The notes under the pieces: generated by a model | Database searches by the model: none | What the model saw: the letters and a program-made list of their open reading frames with translations, nothing else | What the model was told of the DNA's origin: nothing | Shown here: positions 8,806 to 19,861 of the stretch, one piece after another | How the letters are laid out: every line of letters starts with the position of its first letter | Numbering within the stretch: the first letter of the stretch is position 1 | Assembly: GCA_003290165.1 (NCBI GenBank) | Contig: QNQO01006937.1 | Coordinates: forward strand, 496,001 to 560,000 | Reading direction: 5' to 3' | Length of the DNA: 64,000 bases | From: Berberis thunbergii | Taxonomy: Eukaryota > Streptophyta > Magnoliopsida > Ranunculales > Berberidaceae | Program-made: the position numbers and the translations under genes

Positions 8806-9731
8806 TTACTTTAGGAAATAACTTATTTTGATTGTGGTCCTCATCAAACTCCTACCATTTTTGGATCCCTTTTATTCAGTCAATCTAAGATTTAGGTTGA
8901 ATTCATTTTTAGTTTTATCAAAATTTGATCTTCTCGATAAAAAAATTAATTAGTTTTAGACCCCCACTGTTTCTACCTAAATTATAGTTTAGTGCCCATC
9001 TTCCCCAATGGAACTATGGAGACAGAAAGAAGATGGGTGAGTATACCAAATAGTGGGTTAGGCAAAATTAAAACATGAAGAAGAAGGAGATCGTGATGGT
9101 GGCGATAATGAAGAAGTGAAAGGGTTGTAAGATGTTGCTTCAGAAAGGGCAAGGAGATGTTAACTTTCTCAAGATCCATAGATGGTGGTGCTTCGTGGGT
9201 TTAACTTCATAGTCTTGGGCTTGAAAATCTTTCATTTTTTGACAATGCATGTGTGAACTTTCAATGGGTTTTCTAGTTGTTGAACTTAGCCATACTGTCC
9301 CATCTTTTTGTATGCTTTGAGATTAGTGTTTGAATTTCTACAAAATTCATAAAGGACTTAACAATTGTATATTTAGATGCATAAATGTCTCATTTATATG
9401 CTTATCATGGGTTGGACTGTGGATTAGGGAAGATGATGGTGGTGGAGATGGGTTGGAGGTTGGTAAAGTCCATCAGAGAAGATAATGTAACATTTTTAAT
9501 CTCCAACAATAGTGTGCCTTAAGATACAATTTTGTTTGTCTCCGGGGTTTTTTTTATGTTTTTGGGGTTAAGTTGTGGTAAGGGCAATTTGGTCCTGGAT
9601 TTAGCCAGGTTAAATCACTGACTTCACATTTCTGTTCATTTTTGCAGCTAGACTCTATTAAGCGTTATTAGGGCTAAACAGAGTTGAATATAAACTAATG
9701 AGAGCCAAAATCAAAATAACTTTTTTTCTTA

Positions 9732-11212
9732 TGTTGATGGGTGAGTGTTTTTTAAATAAACACACCCACTTAGTCGTTTCTTTGATTTACGCTTCTTTAT
9801 ATTCTTTGAGTTTCGCTTCTTAGTTGTAATCCTTATAAATCCACACATATTTAGTCAATATACATTCTCATAATTGTAGAGAAAATAACTATATGGGGTA
9901 GCTTTGTTGTTGAGGAAATCCTCGATATTCCCACACTAATCTCCTTCATATAAGTCGTTAATGTTCATCACTTCATTGATTGTTTTGATATTATGATATT
10001 TGTCAAATTTCCTTGAGATTGGTGTTGATTAATGTCATGTGGCACAATCTTAAAGGTTATATTAAGTGGTACGCACAATGTCTTATTACATATTCCACGA
10101 AACTACAAGCTCTACCCTGTTGTGCCTCCTTAGTTCCCCTCATTATTAATGAACTTAAATTTGTAAAAAAAAAAAATAGTCTAAAACATTATACTAATAC
10201 TGGTACGGGGCAACATAAATTTTAATGGTAATTGGCGAAGGGGAAACCTTGAATCCATCTAATCTCATAAGTCTTTATAATTTTATGCAAAAAAAAAAAA
10301 AAAAAAAAAATCCTAAAACTTACACAAGATTAAGTTTAACTTTTTTTCAAGAATTTTTTTTTTAAATTACATAATTTTTTGAATATTTTATAAATCTCTT
10401 GGAAATTTTATTAAATTGTTATTATTATTAATTTTATTTTGTTTACCTTTTCTACATTTAAACCTCATATCCATACATACACACAAAATATATATATTTG
10501 TGTGTGTGTGGTGTCATAAAATAATGGAGAATTTTTTAAAAAAAATTGGGGATTCCTTTTTTTGTCAACTTTTCCAATTGATCTAGGATTCCTTTTCCCT
10601 CAACTTTTATTTCCAATCGATATAGGTATTTAATTCCCATGGATTCCTTTTTTTTTTTTTTTCCATTCTCCAATAATCTATAAGAAACCAAAGCAACAAA
10701 AATTTTATTTTTTTCTTCTATTTTCTCTTGCTACCAAAGCAATCTCTTCTCTTTCATCGCACAAGGTACGATTAATTTTTTGTATTTTTGGATTGATTTT
10801 TCTTACTTAATTTCTCCCTACAGTAAGTTGGGAGTCTATACTGTTTAAGTTCTTAACACTGAATAAGTTGATCAAAGTTACAGGGTATGTTGTTTGTGTG
10901 TTTTGTGTAATTGCACTAATATTTTCTTTAAGTTCTTAATACTGAAAAAGTTGGACAAAATCTCAGAGTATTATTATTGTGTGTTCGGTGTAATTGTGCT
11001 AATCAAAGTTTTAGAGTATAGTGTCAGGTTGCTAACTTTGTTATATTATAAGGGGGTACATGGTTTAACAACGATCTCATGTAAGAGTGCTTCCATCTTC
11101 AAGTTGTGCACATGGAAATCATTTGATTTTAACGCATAAACAGTAAAAGATCAAAGGCATAATAAGTAATATAAGTTGGATATCTCTATAGATGCACACA
11201 TTTGGTGAAAAT
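9732..11212. other. AT-rich intergenic stretch with homopolymers
   Basis: It contains an A12 run near 10168, an A22 run near 10289-10310, a TA/TG microsatellite near 10486-10510 and a T15 run near 10649. At 10090-10182 a sequence ending in aatgaacttaaatttgt plus an A-run resembles a plant LINE 3' tail, but no target duplication was confirmed. No gene is recognised. Confidence 0.4.
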
Positions 11213-11217
11213 AACTT

Positions 11218-11801
11218 TGATGCATCTCTGTCGATTTCTAACCTGCTAAGATGAACAACGGTGAGCGAGAACCACCGTTGTGGCAGCCAAAGGCACTCCG
11301 ATGGTAAAGTCAAGTACTGAACAAGGATGGAGATGGACTGATAAAATTATGGTTGGATGAGTGTACCTTTCTCATCCATTTCATTCACCTTATATAATGA
11401 GTGTTTTCCTATTTTGTTGACTCTACTGTTGAGAACATGATGATGGGAAAATGTATTTCTTAGGATCTTACCCGTCCGTGACTGAGTTTCTTTCGACACT
11501 TGGCTCTAATTGGGACCTAGTACTCAATTGGACCAAGAGTCGTGCGAACGGATTTTGGGCCTGTTATAGCCCAGATATCTATGTTCGGGCCTTATTGTCG
11601 TTGGCCAAACTTTGAGATTGCCATATTAGACTTGTGTAGTATGGGCTTGGGCGCCTGACTTACAAGCTGAATGACATTTAGTCTGGATCTAGGCTGGACT
11701 TGGTTTTGGTCTACATTAAACCAGATGAGGGCTTCTTGTTTTAGCGTCAATCTATGCCACGTGTTCAGCTACGATCAGTCGACTGTTTGATGTCTCATCG
11801 A
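11218..11801 (-). repeat. Element A 3' LTR
   Basis: Similar along its whole length to 19862-20455. It includes a TATA box (tatataagg read on the minus strand, near 11391) and shared blocks such as ggcactccgatggtaaagtc. Divergence from the partner LTR is visibly large, so the element is old. Confidence 0.85.
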
Positions 11802-11822
11802 TTACTCCCCCTAGTTAGTGGG
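11802..11822 (-). other. Element A polypurine tract
   Basis: The minus strand reads ctaactagggggagtaa next to the 3' LTR, the expected plus-strand priming site. Elements B and C carry nearly the same tract. Confidence 0.75.
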
Positions 11823-11969
11823 TTCCGTGCAGGCCCATTAACTCTTTGAGTGGGGACTTACACAGTGTATAGACAATAGAGTTAAACGTCCCTTCAAATT
11901 TTGCGCGTCATTTAGTGTTGATGCGACTACCCAATGGTTGCCTTCCACAATCATTGCGCCTATATATAA

Positions 11970-12287
11970 GCTTGATTAGACATGAAGACCATATTTCATA
12001 AGATAATCTGACGTAATCCTGAGTAGGACTTAAGCGTCAGAGAAATCATGTATACCCGAACATATTAGATTACATAAAATAATCTGACTTAATCTTGAGT
12101 AGGACTTGAGTGTCAGAGAAATTATATTTTCCCGAACGAACAAGATTTCTTAAGATAATCTGACTTAATCCTGAGTAGGGCTTAAGTGTCAAAGAAATCA
12201 TTTTTGCCCAAACAGACTAGATTTCATAGATGCGATGAGTCGTTGTACATCCAAACTCGTCCCACTACACAACACCATGGTTTCTTA
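11970..12287 (-). repeat. Element A 3' tandem repeats, first block
   Basis: Three units of 75-80 bp share aagataatctgac, taatcctgagtaggactt and gtcagagaaat (near 12000, 12080 and 12155). Arrays between pol and the 3' LTR are common in Tat-like elements. Confidence 0.8.
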
Positions 12288-12389
12288 TAGGGGTGAGCAT
12301 TTAGGACCGAAAACCCGGACCTAACCGACAACCGGATCGATCGGGTCGGTTCGGATCGGTTTTAATTAATTATAAAAGTTTCGGTTGTA

Positions 12390-14833
12390 TCTCGACTCCC
12401 AAGTTCTCTATTAACAGTTTCAGATTGAAGAGTTGGCTGTGGGTGAAAGAATGTATCTCGACTCCCAAGTTCTCTATTAACCTCAATGGCGCTCCAAGAG
12501 GTTACATACATGCTACACGTGGAATTCGACAAGGGTGCCCCCTCTCCCGATACTTGTTTGTCATGGTGATGGAAATTCTCCATGTTTTGCTCAGGAAAAA
12601 GGTGCAGGATTGTCAATATAAACTTCATTATCGCTGCAATGATCCAATTATCACGCACCTTGGCTTCGCTGATGATCTTATTGCTTTCTTTCATGGCGAT
12701 GGTAATTCTGCACAAGCTCTTGCTGAAGCCTTGCACGAATTCAAGGTTTGCACAGGACTAGAGGTTAATAATAATAAAAGCTCTCTCTTCCTAGCTGGTG
12801 TCTCTAGCAGTGACAAGGTTAATATTGGTACACATTTACAGTTTCAGATTGAAGAGCTTCCTGTCAAGTACCTTGGTCTTCCCATGATTTCCTCTACTCT
12901 CTCGCACTCACAATGCTCCCCGCTCCTTGAACGAATACGGAAGAGAGTTAACTCGTGGAAGAACAAATCTCTCTCCTATGCTGGGCGTTTGGTCTTGATC
13001 AAATCGGTACTGGCCAGCATGCATGTATATTGGACTTCCTGTTATGGACTGCCGATGAAGACAATTGATTGTATAAATGCTATAATGCGCAATTTCTTAT
13101 GGTCCGCTGGTGATACCCCATTGAAGAAAGCAAAGGTCAGCTGGGACACTATTTGTTATCCTGCATGCGAAGGAGGCCTAGGTATACGCAGCATTCGAGT
13201 CGGCAATGAAGTGGCCAGTTTGAAACATGTTTGGAACCTCATTTCCAGACAGGATACGCTGTGGGTTCATTGGGTTTGGAAGCATCTGATCAAGCAACGG
13301 GATTTCTGGTTGATGACACCCCACGCGAAGCATCATGGTGCTGGCGACGCATTCTGGACAGTCGGGCGAAAGCGAATACTTTACTCACTCATTCCATAGG
13401 TAATGGTGAAACCACTCTTTTCTGGAAGGACCCGTGGCACCCGTTGGGTATATTGATGGACTTCTTTCCCCAAGGCTTTCTATATAATTATGTTATCAAT
13501 AGGAATGCCAAAGTCTCATCTATTATTAGCAATAACCGATGGTGTACCCCTCCGAGGATTGCAAACAGGATTCATCATATTGTGAACCAGCTTGGAGATG
13601 TTGAAATCAATAGCCACTCTGCTGATACAGTAGTATGGAAAGCTAGTACCGATGGTAGCTTCCAAACTAAAGCTACTTATGATGCTATTAGGCAGCGAAA
13701 AAACAATGTTCAGTGGGCCGCTGTGATTTGGTTCAAGCATAATATACCCCGACATAGTTTTATAACCTGGCTGCTAACAAATAAAGCCCTTACCACGCTG
13801 AGTAAACTGAAAAAGTGGGGTAAGACCCAACAAGATTTCTGCCCCTTATGCGGTTATGAAGCCGAAACGGAGTCCCATTTATTCTTCCTATGTACCTATT
13901 CTAGTTATGTTTGGGATAAGATCCTTCACCTTTTGAGTTACTCTAAACTGATATATGGATGGAGGAGGAACTGCAATGGTGCATTCAACACTTTCGAGGG
14001 TCTGGGGTTCCTGTTACATTGAAGAAAGTTGCTTTCAATGCAACTGTGTATCATCTATGGATGGAGCGAAACAAACGACTATATGAGCGCCAATTCAGCA
14101 CTGGGACAGACCTTGTGCATCGCATCTGTACGGATGTTAGACTGAAGTTCAGTGCTGGTACCTGGACAGCAGAGGACACGCAACAGACCAGGCACTTAAT
14201 GAGCTTATGGAACCTCGACTTTCAACTGAGCTGCTCAACACCTAGACAGTGTTCTTGGACGAAACCTCCAATGGGCTGGTACAAGCTCAATTCTGATGGT
14301 TCTCTTCGTAATGATGATTCTTTGCATGGCACCAAAGGAGGATACGGAGCCATTCTGCGGGATGCAAGCGGTGAAGCAATAGCAGCCTGTGCTGGGGAAT
14401 GTCGGGGCCAATCTGTAATCAAACACGAACTGCAGGGTGTTGCTGCGGGGCTAAAGCTGGCTGCAATGCACAATGCAATGCGGATAGAGCTTAGCACAGA
14501 TTCTTCAACTGTTTTCTCATACCTCACATCTCATAAGTCAGGTTCTTGGGACCTGAGGCGCGTTATTGGGGAAATAAGATCTGAAATATCTAAGTTGGAA
14601 GAATTCTCGTGCAAACACGATTACAGAGAAACGAATAGGGCAGCTGACTTCCTCGCGAGCACCTTCCCTAATTCAGACTTTATAGAATTCACTCCTAGCT
14701 CTTTTGCTGAAGATCTGAAAAAGATTGTTTATGAAGACAGAATAGGGAAGATATATTTAAGATTGTAATCTTCATTCTTTTATATGGTTTGGGGTCCATT
14801 ATTAACCCCCGCTCAATTTCCAAAAAAAAAAAA
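12390..14833 (+). mobile_element. 5'-truncated L1-type LINE inserted in the hAT element
   Basis: A target duplication of aaaagtttcggttgta stands at 12374-12389 and again, as gtttcggttgta after the A-tail, at 14834-14845. The element ends in a poly(A) of about 12. It starts inside the reverse transcriptase domain, so the endonuclease and the first half of reverse transcriptase are missing. The first 90 bases are a patchwork of nearby LINE sequence (see findings). Plant L1 elements with a C-terminal RNase H are the closest type. Confidence 0.9.
12425..14768 (+). pseudogene. LINE ORF2 C-terminal half: RT, zinc-binding, RNase H
   Basis: Three frames overlap to give one broken ORF2. Frame one (12425 to about 13330) holds reverse transcriptase with GIRQGCPLSRYLF and the catalytic HLGFADDLIAFF, then the thumb-like LPVKYLGLPMISS and SWKNKSLSYAGRLVLIKSVL. 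Frame two (about 13330-14000) holds the zf-RVT domain: WKASTDGSFQTKATYD, then CPLCGYEAETESHLFFLC. Frame three (13959-14768) holds an RNase H with acidic residues in LNSDGS, HELQG and STDSS and the tail RETNRAADFLA. Two frameshifts, near 13330 and 13990, and the missing N-terminus make it inactive. It is the best-preserved LINE coding region here, so the insertion is fairly young relative to its host. Confidence 0.9.
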
Positions 14834-14845
14834 GTTTCGGTTGTA

Positions 14846-16013
14846 AAAGCCCGGCCAGACCCGAAGTTTCTAGTCCGAGCCTCGGTTTCCAATTTTGAAG
14901 CCCGTCAGATAACCGACCCGGCTCGGATATGAATAAAAAGTTAAAAACTAAAACCCTGCGTTGCCATTTATTGTCTGCTACTTCTCCTCATTTACTATGT
15001 GCGACTCCTCCCCTCCTTGACCTTGTGCGACTCCTTGGCTCCTCCTCTCCTCCTCGGCTTGGCTATTCCTCTCAGATCTCTCCTCCTCGACTCCCTGTGC
15101 AACGTTGTCTCCAATCTCTTTTCACAAAGGTACTGTACTCTGTGTGTGACTTTTTTTTTGAATTTTTTCTGTGTGTGACTCTGTTTACGACATTAACTGG
15201 ATTCAGTATAAGCATGCACATAACTAACACATGGTTTATGACATATAATGTACAATATAATAGAATCCTTGATCTGGGTATGTTTGTTACTATTTGCATA
15301 GTTGTCTTCTTTCTGTCCCTTCCATTGTAAGCATTGATAAGATACTTTATTTTGTGTTATATAAATTTATGGAGTCATATTCTCTGTAGGGAACTTATGT
15401 TGTGGGAATTAAGGAAGAAGTTGTTCTATCCCATGTTCACGACTTTTCTTTGATCGCTTCTGGTGAAGGTACTTAACCTATCAAGTTCATCTAATTATGG
15501 AAATCATGTAAAAATACTTGTTCATCTATCTTGGTTCAGCTCGTTTGCCATTTGTACATTAATACTCTTTATTCTATGGAATATCTAATTTTGATTACTG
15601 AATAAAAAGTTAGAAAGGAAGCTTTTAGGCTTTTGTACAAATAGGACTATAGAATCACTCTTCAGAAGGTTTGGTTGACCACTAAAGCAAGTCTTGAAAC
15701 CTCAAAAGCTTTATAAAAGCTGCTTAAAAGAAGTCTTCTTTCCTGCTGTTTAAGAGTTTGAGGTTTGAATGAACTTCCGTATTTGCAAACTGTTGAGGAC
15801 CAAATCACATGTGCATAGCCCATTATAAACATAAATTCCGTGTTTATGAGGATCGCGACCGGCCTGAAACCGACCCGTAATTCAGTTAGCCGAGACCTCG
15901 GTTAACCGGTCAACTCGGTTCGGTTTCGAGTCTCATAAACACGAGCTCGATTTTCTTGGTCCAATTTTCGGTTTTTACACTTTGGGTCGGTTACCCGTAC
16001 TTGCCCAGCCCTA
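14846..16013. other. Right arm of the hAT element
   Basis: It contains subterminal repeats near both edges (14846-14930 and 15855-16013) and CT-rich sequence at 14970-15110 resembling a 5' leader. No transposase is seen; the frame at 14929-15330 has no recognisable domain. Confidence 0.6.
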
Positions 16014-16021
16014 GTTTCTTT

Positions 16022-16367
16022 CTTAGGTGGATTAGGTCACTTAGGTGCAGCGGGTTGTCGACATCCTGAGTAGGACTAGACTCAGTCAATGTGCGCCATT
16101 GTGGTCCCCTTGGTCGGCCTAGGTTATTTAAGCGGGGTGAGCCATCGTAAGATTGGACTCGTCCTGCCAGGTAGCACCATGATTCCTTAGGAGTACTAGG
16201 TCACTAAGATGTGGCGAGTTGTCGACATTCTGAGCAGGACTAGACTAAGCTGTTGTGCACCTTTTTGTTCCCCTTGGTAGATCAGGTTATTTAAGCTCGG
16301 TGAGCCATTGCAAAACTGGATTCACTCAACCATGCAACATTGTGGTTCCTTAGGCAGAATAGGTCAC
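16022..16367 (-). repeat. Element A 3' tandem repeats, second block
   Basis: Two to three units of about 170 bp share ttgtcgacat, ctgagtaggactagact, ggttatttaagc and ggtgagccat. The block continues the repeats left of the hAT element, showing that the hAT split one array. Confidence 0.75.
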
Positions 16368-16560
16368 TTATACACGGTGAGCCATTGAAAAAATGGATTC
16401 TACCCCATCAAACGGCTTGTTGATGTAGTAGACATGAGTCTGTTTCCCCTTCTCTTTCCGGACCAGGGTTGAATTGATAGCGTGCTCTGAGACTAAGACA
16501 TATAGGTAGAGTGTTTCACCCAGAACCGATTTTGAGAGCAGTTTCGTGCTTCCCATGTAT
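16368..16560 (-). pseudogene. Element A RNase H fragment
   Basis: The minus strand reads GSTKLLSKSVLGETLYLYVL, then VSEHAINSTLVRKEKGKQ and VYYINKPFDGVES. This matches the RNase H-like domain that follows reverse transcriptase in Gypsy elements, where GETLYLYLAVSEHAVSSVL is typical. The frame stays open for 62 codons. Confidence 0.8.
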
Positions 16561-17560
16561 GCCTTTAGATCCCAAAAGGTTTATTCGTATTGTCCGCCCC
16601 CATTGAATTTTTTATTACCTTTTAGGATTTGGAGGAAAGGGCAACATCTATTTGAGGATTTAGAGATGAACCTGTTTAGAACTGCCACCCTTCCAACTAG
16701 GCTCTAAACTCCTTTGATGTTCATGGGTGGTCTCATGTCGAGAAAAGTTTAATCTGTTTCGGATCAACTTTTATCCCCGTTCGGTTGGCTATGCATCCCA
16801 TAAACTTTCCCAACTGTACCCCAAAGGTGCACTTTGTAGGTTGAGATTCATTCGGTCCTTGCGGAATTAGGGTAAGGATTTTTGGAGGTTTTCGAGGTGG
16901 TCGAGACTACAAAGGATTTTTCACCAGCATGTCGTTGATGTAGACCTCTATTGTCTTCCAATTTGTTATTTGAACATTCGGTTCACCGATCTCTGATATG
17001 TGGCTCCTGCATTTTTCAACCCGAATGGCATCACCTGGTAATAGTATATGCCCCTGTCCATTATAAAGGAGATTTTCACCTAGTCTGGCAAGTGTATATG
17101 CTAATCTGATTATATCCAGATTATGCGTCCATGAAGCTAAGGAGGTTGTGTCGGATGTCGCATTGATGATTTGAGCTGTCTAGGGTAGTGGAAAATTGTC
17201 CTTCAAACATGCCTTGTGGAGCTCCGTGTAGTCCACATAGATTTTCCACTTCCTATTTTTCTTTTTCTACCAGGACCATGTTTGTTAGCCAATCCGAGTA
17301 GCGTGACTCCCTTATTATGCTAGCATCCAGAAGCCTCTGCACTTCCTCATTAATTGCTTGGTTGTGCTCGGGCGCCACCAACCTTCTTATTTATCTTACT
17401 GAGTTCAGATCCGGATTGACTACCAATCGGTGTGTGATTATGGAGGGGTCAATTCCATGTCTTTTATTGTCCAAGCGAATACATCTTAGTTTCCTTTTAA
17501 GAGCATGGTCAATTGGTTTGCCAATGGTTTGTTTAGATTGGAGCTTATATGGACAACTTA
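16561..17560 (-). pseudogene. Element A reverse transcriptase, degenerate
   Basis: Minus-strand pieces in order are DPSIITHRLVVNPDLNSVR and NEEVQRLLDASIIRESRYSD, then WKIYVDYTELHKACLKDNFP, LLSFMDA with a stop, SGYNQISIH, and DRGIYYYQVMPFGLKNAGAT. The catalytic box reads VYINDMLVK (16931-16942), where YxDD is expected, so one catalytic Asp is changed to Asn. Further downstream LGKFMGCIANRTGIKVDPKQ marks the connection domain. Many stops and shifts make this non-functional. Confidence 0.85.
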
Positions 17561-18399
17561 GGTGTTAGCCGAGCTGTCCAAGTATTTGGTGACATACTCT
17601 TCCCCGTGCTACCCAACATTTGGTCTTCTTCTTGGACTAGAAGGATGTTCGTCGTCTAAGGGTGGAGATGGGCTTCCTGATTCAGAACTTGGGACCTCTA
17701 TATCTGAGTCCCTTCATTTAGACCGTGGTGTCATGTCATTTGACTACTTGGCTACAACGTAGTGACACTCCAAAGCTATGGTTTGGTCTCCTCTAATTGA
17801 CCATACTTCATCATCCGCAGGATATTTGAGACACTGGTGTTGTGTGATGAAGCAAAGTTTGGCCTAGGATTACATTGTATGTGGAAGGGCGTCCATGTAT
17901 GAGAACTCCATCATCGGGATTTTTTGCAAGTTTGGCTCTCCCTTAACTATCGACAACTTGATTGTTCAAACCGAGTAGCAGCTTTCCTCGTTGAAGCCGA
18001 ACATGGCTTGCTTGGTAGGTGTAGTTATTCTTCTATTAACTGCATTATTCGGAATGCATCTAGAAACAAGACATTGGTTGAGTTGCCCGTGTCCAACAAT
18101 GATATCTTTACATCCCACTTTGCTATCCCGACCGAGATAACCAAGGCGTCATGTTGGGGGAAGCAGACTCCCCTTCATGTCCCATTCCGTGAATGTCAGG
18201 CTTGGAGCAGTTCATTCCTATGTACATGATTGATAAGGTGCTCTTTGTAGTGGGATTTGACCCTCAATTCCCGGAATGATATCTTCATTAACCAATTGGA
18301 ATGATCCCCTACTTCGTTCGCCCCTTGCAGGAAGCATATAATGTCTGGAGTTCTCTCTTTGGCTTCATTCAAAGATTTCGTTGTGTCTTTTCCTCGGGG
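17561..18399 (-). pseudogene. Element A protease region, degenerate
   Basis: The minus strand reads HDALVISVGIAKWDVKISLL followed by DTGNSTNVLFLDAFRIMQL. The DTG of a retroviral-type aspartic protease is intact at 18085-18093. Downstream YNVILGQTLLHH is the usual flap-side motif. Stops separate the pieces. The plus-strand open frames in this interval are shadows. Confidence 0.8.
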
Positions 18400-19390
18400 T
18401 TATCTGTCCCTGAAGGTGACAAACTCTATTAGCCTTCCTTTTTGGACCCAATATTGGATCTCTTTTCTGAGGCTTTTGCAGTCTTGGGTATCGCGACTCG
18501 CCTCCTTGATATAAGAACAGTGTTTGTTCTTATCATGTTTTGAAGGATATCCTCTGAGCATTGAGGGCCATTTCACATCCTTCCAATTCTTCATGGTGGA
18601 TAGGATGTCAGAGAGACTGGAATTAAGTAGAGCATAGGAGTAGTATCTAGAGTTGTTGGCCTTGTTAGGCTTTATTTTGCCAGATCTAGTCCGGTTGACA
18701 CTCCGCCTTCTTTTAGAGATATCTTCTTCCCCGTCCTACCTCTATCCCTGGTTTTGGGGAAGTGTTTGGTCTCGTTCTTTTTTCCTTTTCCGGCTGCCAA
18801 CATCTCCTCTAGGGCGATCTACTTTTGTGTGCTTTTCAACATATATGCCATGTCTGTTGGGGGTTCTAGGGTGAGGAAGTTATAGAATTGACTCCTCCTG
18901 AGACCAGAGGTGAAGGCAGTGACTGAGGTGTCATCGCTGCAACCATCAATCGGAGTTAGCTCATCATTGAAATGATTCATGTACTCTCTGAGGGTCTTTC
19001 CATTCTTCTGCTTGAGGCTGAGTAGGTAGTAAGCCTTTTTCCTGATCCATTTACCTCTTACGAATCGGGAAATAAATGTTTTTGCCAAGACCTGGAACGA
19101 ACCAATGGATCTTGGCTGGAAGCTGTGGAACCAGGTTAGTGCAACTCTTTTCAAGCTGGTGGGGACATTTCGACACAAAATGGCCTTTGAACTTTCCTTT
19201 AGTGCCATCACATGGTAGTAGTGGCGTAAGTGGTCAGAAGGGTTCATGGTTCCGTCGTAAAACTCAAGTTTTGGAGGCCTAAATTTCTTCTGTAGTGGCA
19301 CGTTCATGATCTGCTCGGAGAATAGTGGGGTTTTGAGATTGTACGGTATGTCAAGATTCGCAACTCTAAGGCGAAAGGGATCCCCGATAA
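18400..19390 (-). pseudogene. Element A gag
   Basis: The longest open part (19307-18819) reads MNVPLQKKFRPPKLEFYDGT, then a retrotransposon-gag domain with ALTWFHSFQPRSIGSFQVLA and REYMNHFNDELTPIDGCSDD. Upstream in frame is GTIIGDPFRLRVANLDIPYN, crossing the tandem-array breakpoint at 19382 without interruption. Downstream, 18594-18400 encodes the C-terminal knuckle-like segment (KNKHCSYIKEASRDTQDC). Gag forms the virus-like particle. The continuity across 19382 shows that the left side of copy 1 is the ancestral arrangement. Confidence 0.85.
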
Positions 19391-19861
19391 TGGTCCCGCA
19401 GGAGTTTGGAGCGTTATCTCCTTAGGCACCTACACCTCTTTGGTCCCCTTCACTGTAAACATTCTAGTTGTCAATGAGGACGTTGTTTCTCTCATGAATG
19501 TGTTCTCTGCTGACTTCTTGGGTAAGAGATCTATCCAGATTCTTGTCATTCTTAGGTGGTGGTTGTTGACTTTGAGCAAGACTATCGGCCATTAGTGCAA
19601 GAAAACTCGTGTGAAGCATAATCTGATCTATGGAGGATCTTTTGTGGTTGCCTCAGTGGTTGGGCTTTGTTGTTGTTCTACTTTCATGATTGGATCAATT
19701 TAGCCTTGTAGATAGGCTTCTTCTGTCGAAGTGCTGACGCTCAGCGTTGTTGTTAGCTCGTGATCTGGTGCTAGTAACCATGTTTCACAACTCTGCTAGT
19801 TTGACAAAATTTGTGTTTTTCTCTAAGGGGAACTTATTGTTCCCCACGGACGACGCCAAAC
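19391..19861 (-). other. Element A leader and primer binding site, copy 1
   Basis: The segment between the 5' LTR and gag. The minus strand next to the LTR reads tttggcgtcgtccgtgggg, similar in position and sequence to the segment following the 5' LTR of element B (tttggcattatctgtgggg). No long reading frame is present. Confidence 0.7.

Larger units (their letters stand above)
7894..9722. mobile_element. Pack-MULE-like element with 9-bp target-site duplication
   Basis: The ends are inverted repeats. The left end reads gggttattttttattttggc; the right end, reversed, reads aagttattttgattttggct. Similarity continues through caactctgttt for at least 75 bp and weakly to about 150 bp. Immediately outside both ends stands tttttctta (7885-7893 and 9723-9731), an exact 9-bp duplication as made by Mutator-like transposases. 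No transposase is present. Inside is a fragment of a plant kinase gene (about 8300-8800) and a separate small MITE (8114-8285). Long inverted repeats, 9-bp duplication and captured gene sequence define a Pack-MULE. The repeats have diverged, so the insertion is not recent. Confidence 0.8.
12288..16013. mobile_element. hAT transposon (non-autonomous), interrupted by a LINE
   Basis: The left end reads taggggtgagca and the right end, reversed, tagggctgggca: 12-bp inverted repeats with two mismatches. The flanking 8-mers gtttctta (12280-12287) and gtttcttt (16014-16021) are an 8-bp duplication with one difference, as expected for hAT. Subterminal repeats of accga and gggtcggtt are abundant at both ends, resembling transposase-binding sites. 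Without the LINE (about 12390-14829) the element would be near 1.27 kb and has no transposase. It sits in the 3' tandem-repeat zone of element A. Confidence 0.85.

Noticed and set aside
9732..11212. Full LINE or SINE at the A-runs near 10168 and 10289
   Set aside because: A tail-like sequence exists, but I could not find a convincing target duplication or a body with coding motifs.
14929..15330. Secreted or membrane protein gene in the hAT right arm
   Set aside because: The frame is a CT-rich leader running into T-rich sequence; no domain, and it lies within a non-autonomous transposon.
17317..18229. Plus-strand open frames in 17.3-18.2 kb as genes
   Set aside because: They lie opposite recognisable protease and reverse transcriptase of element A on the minus strand and have no domain of their own.
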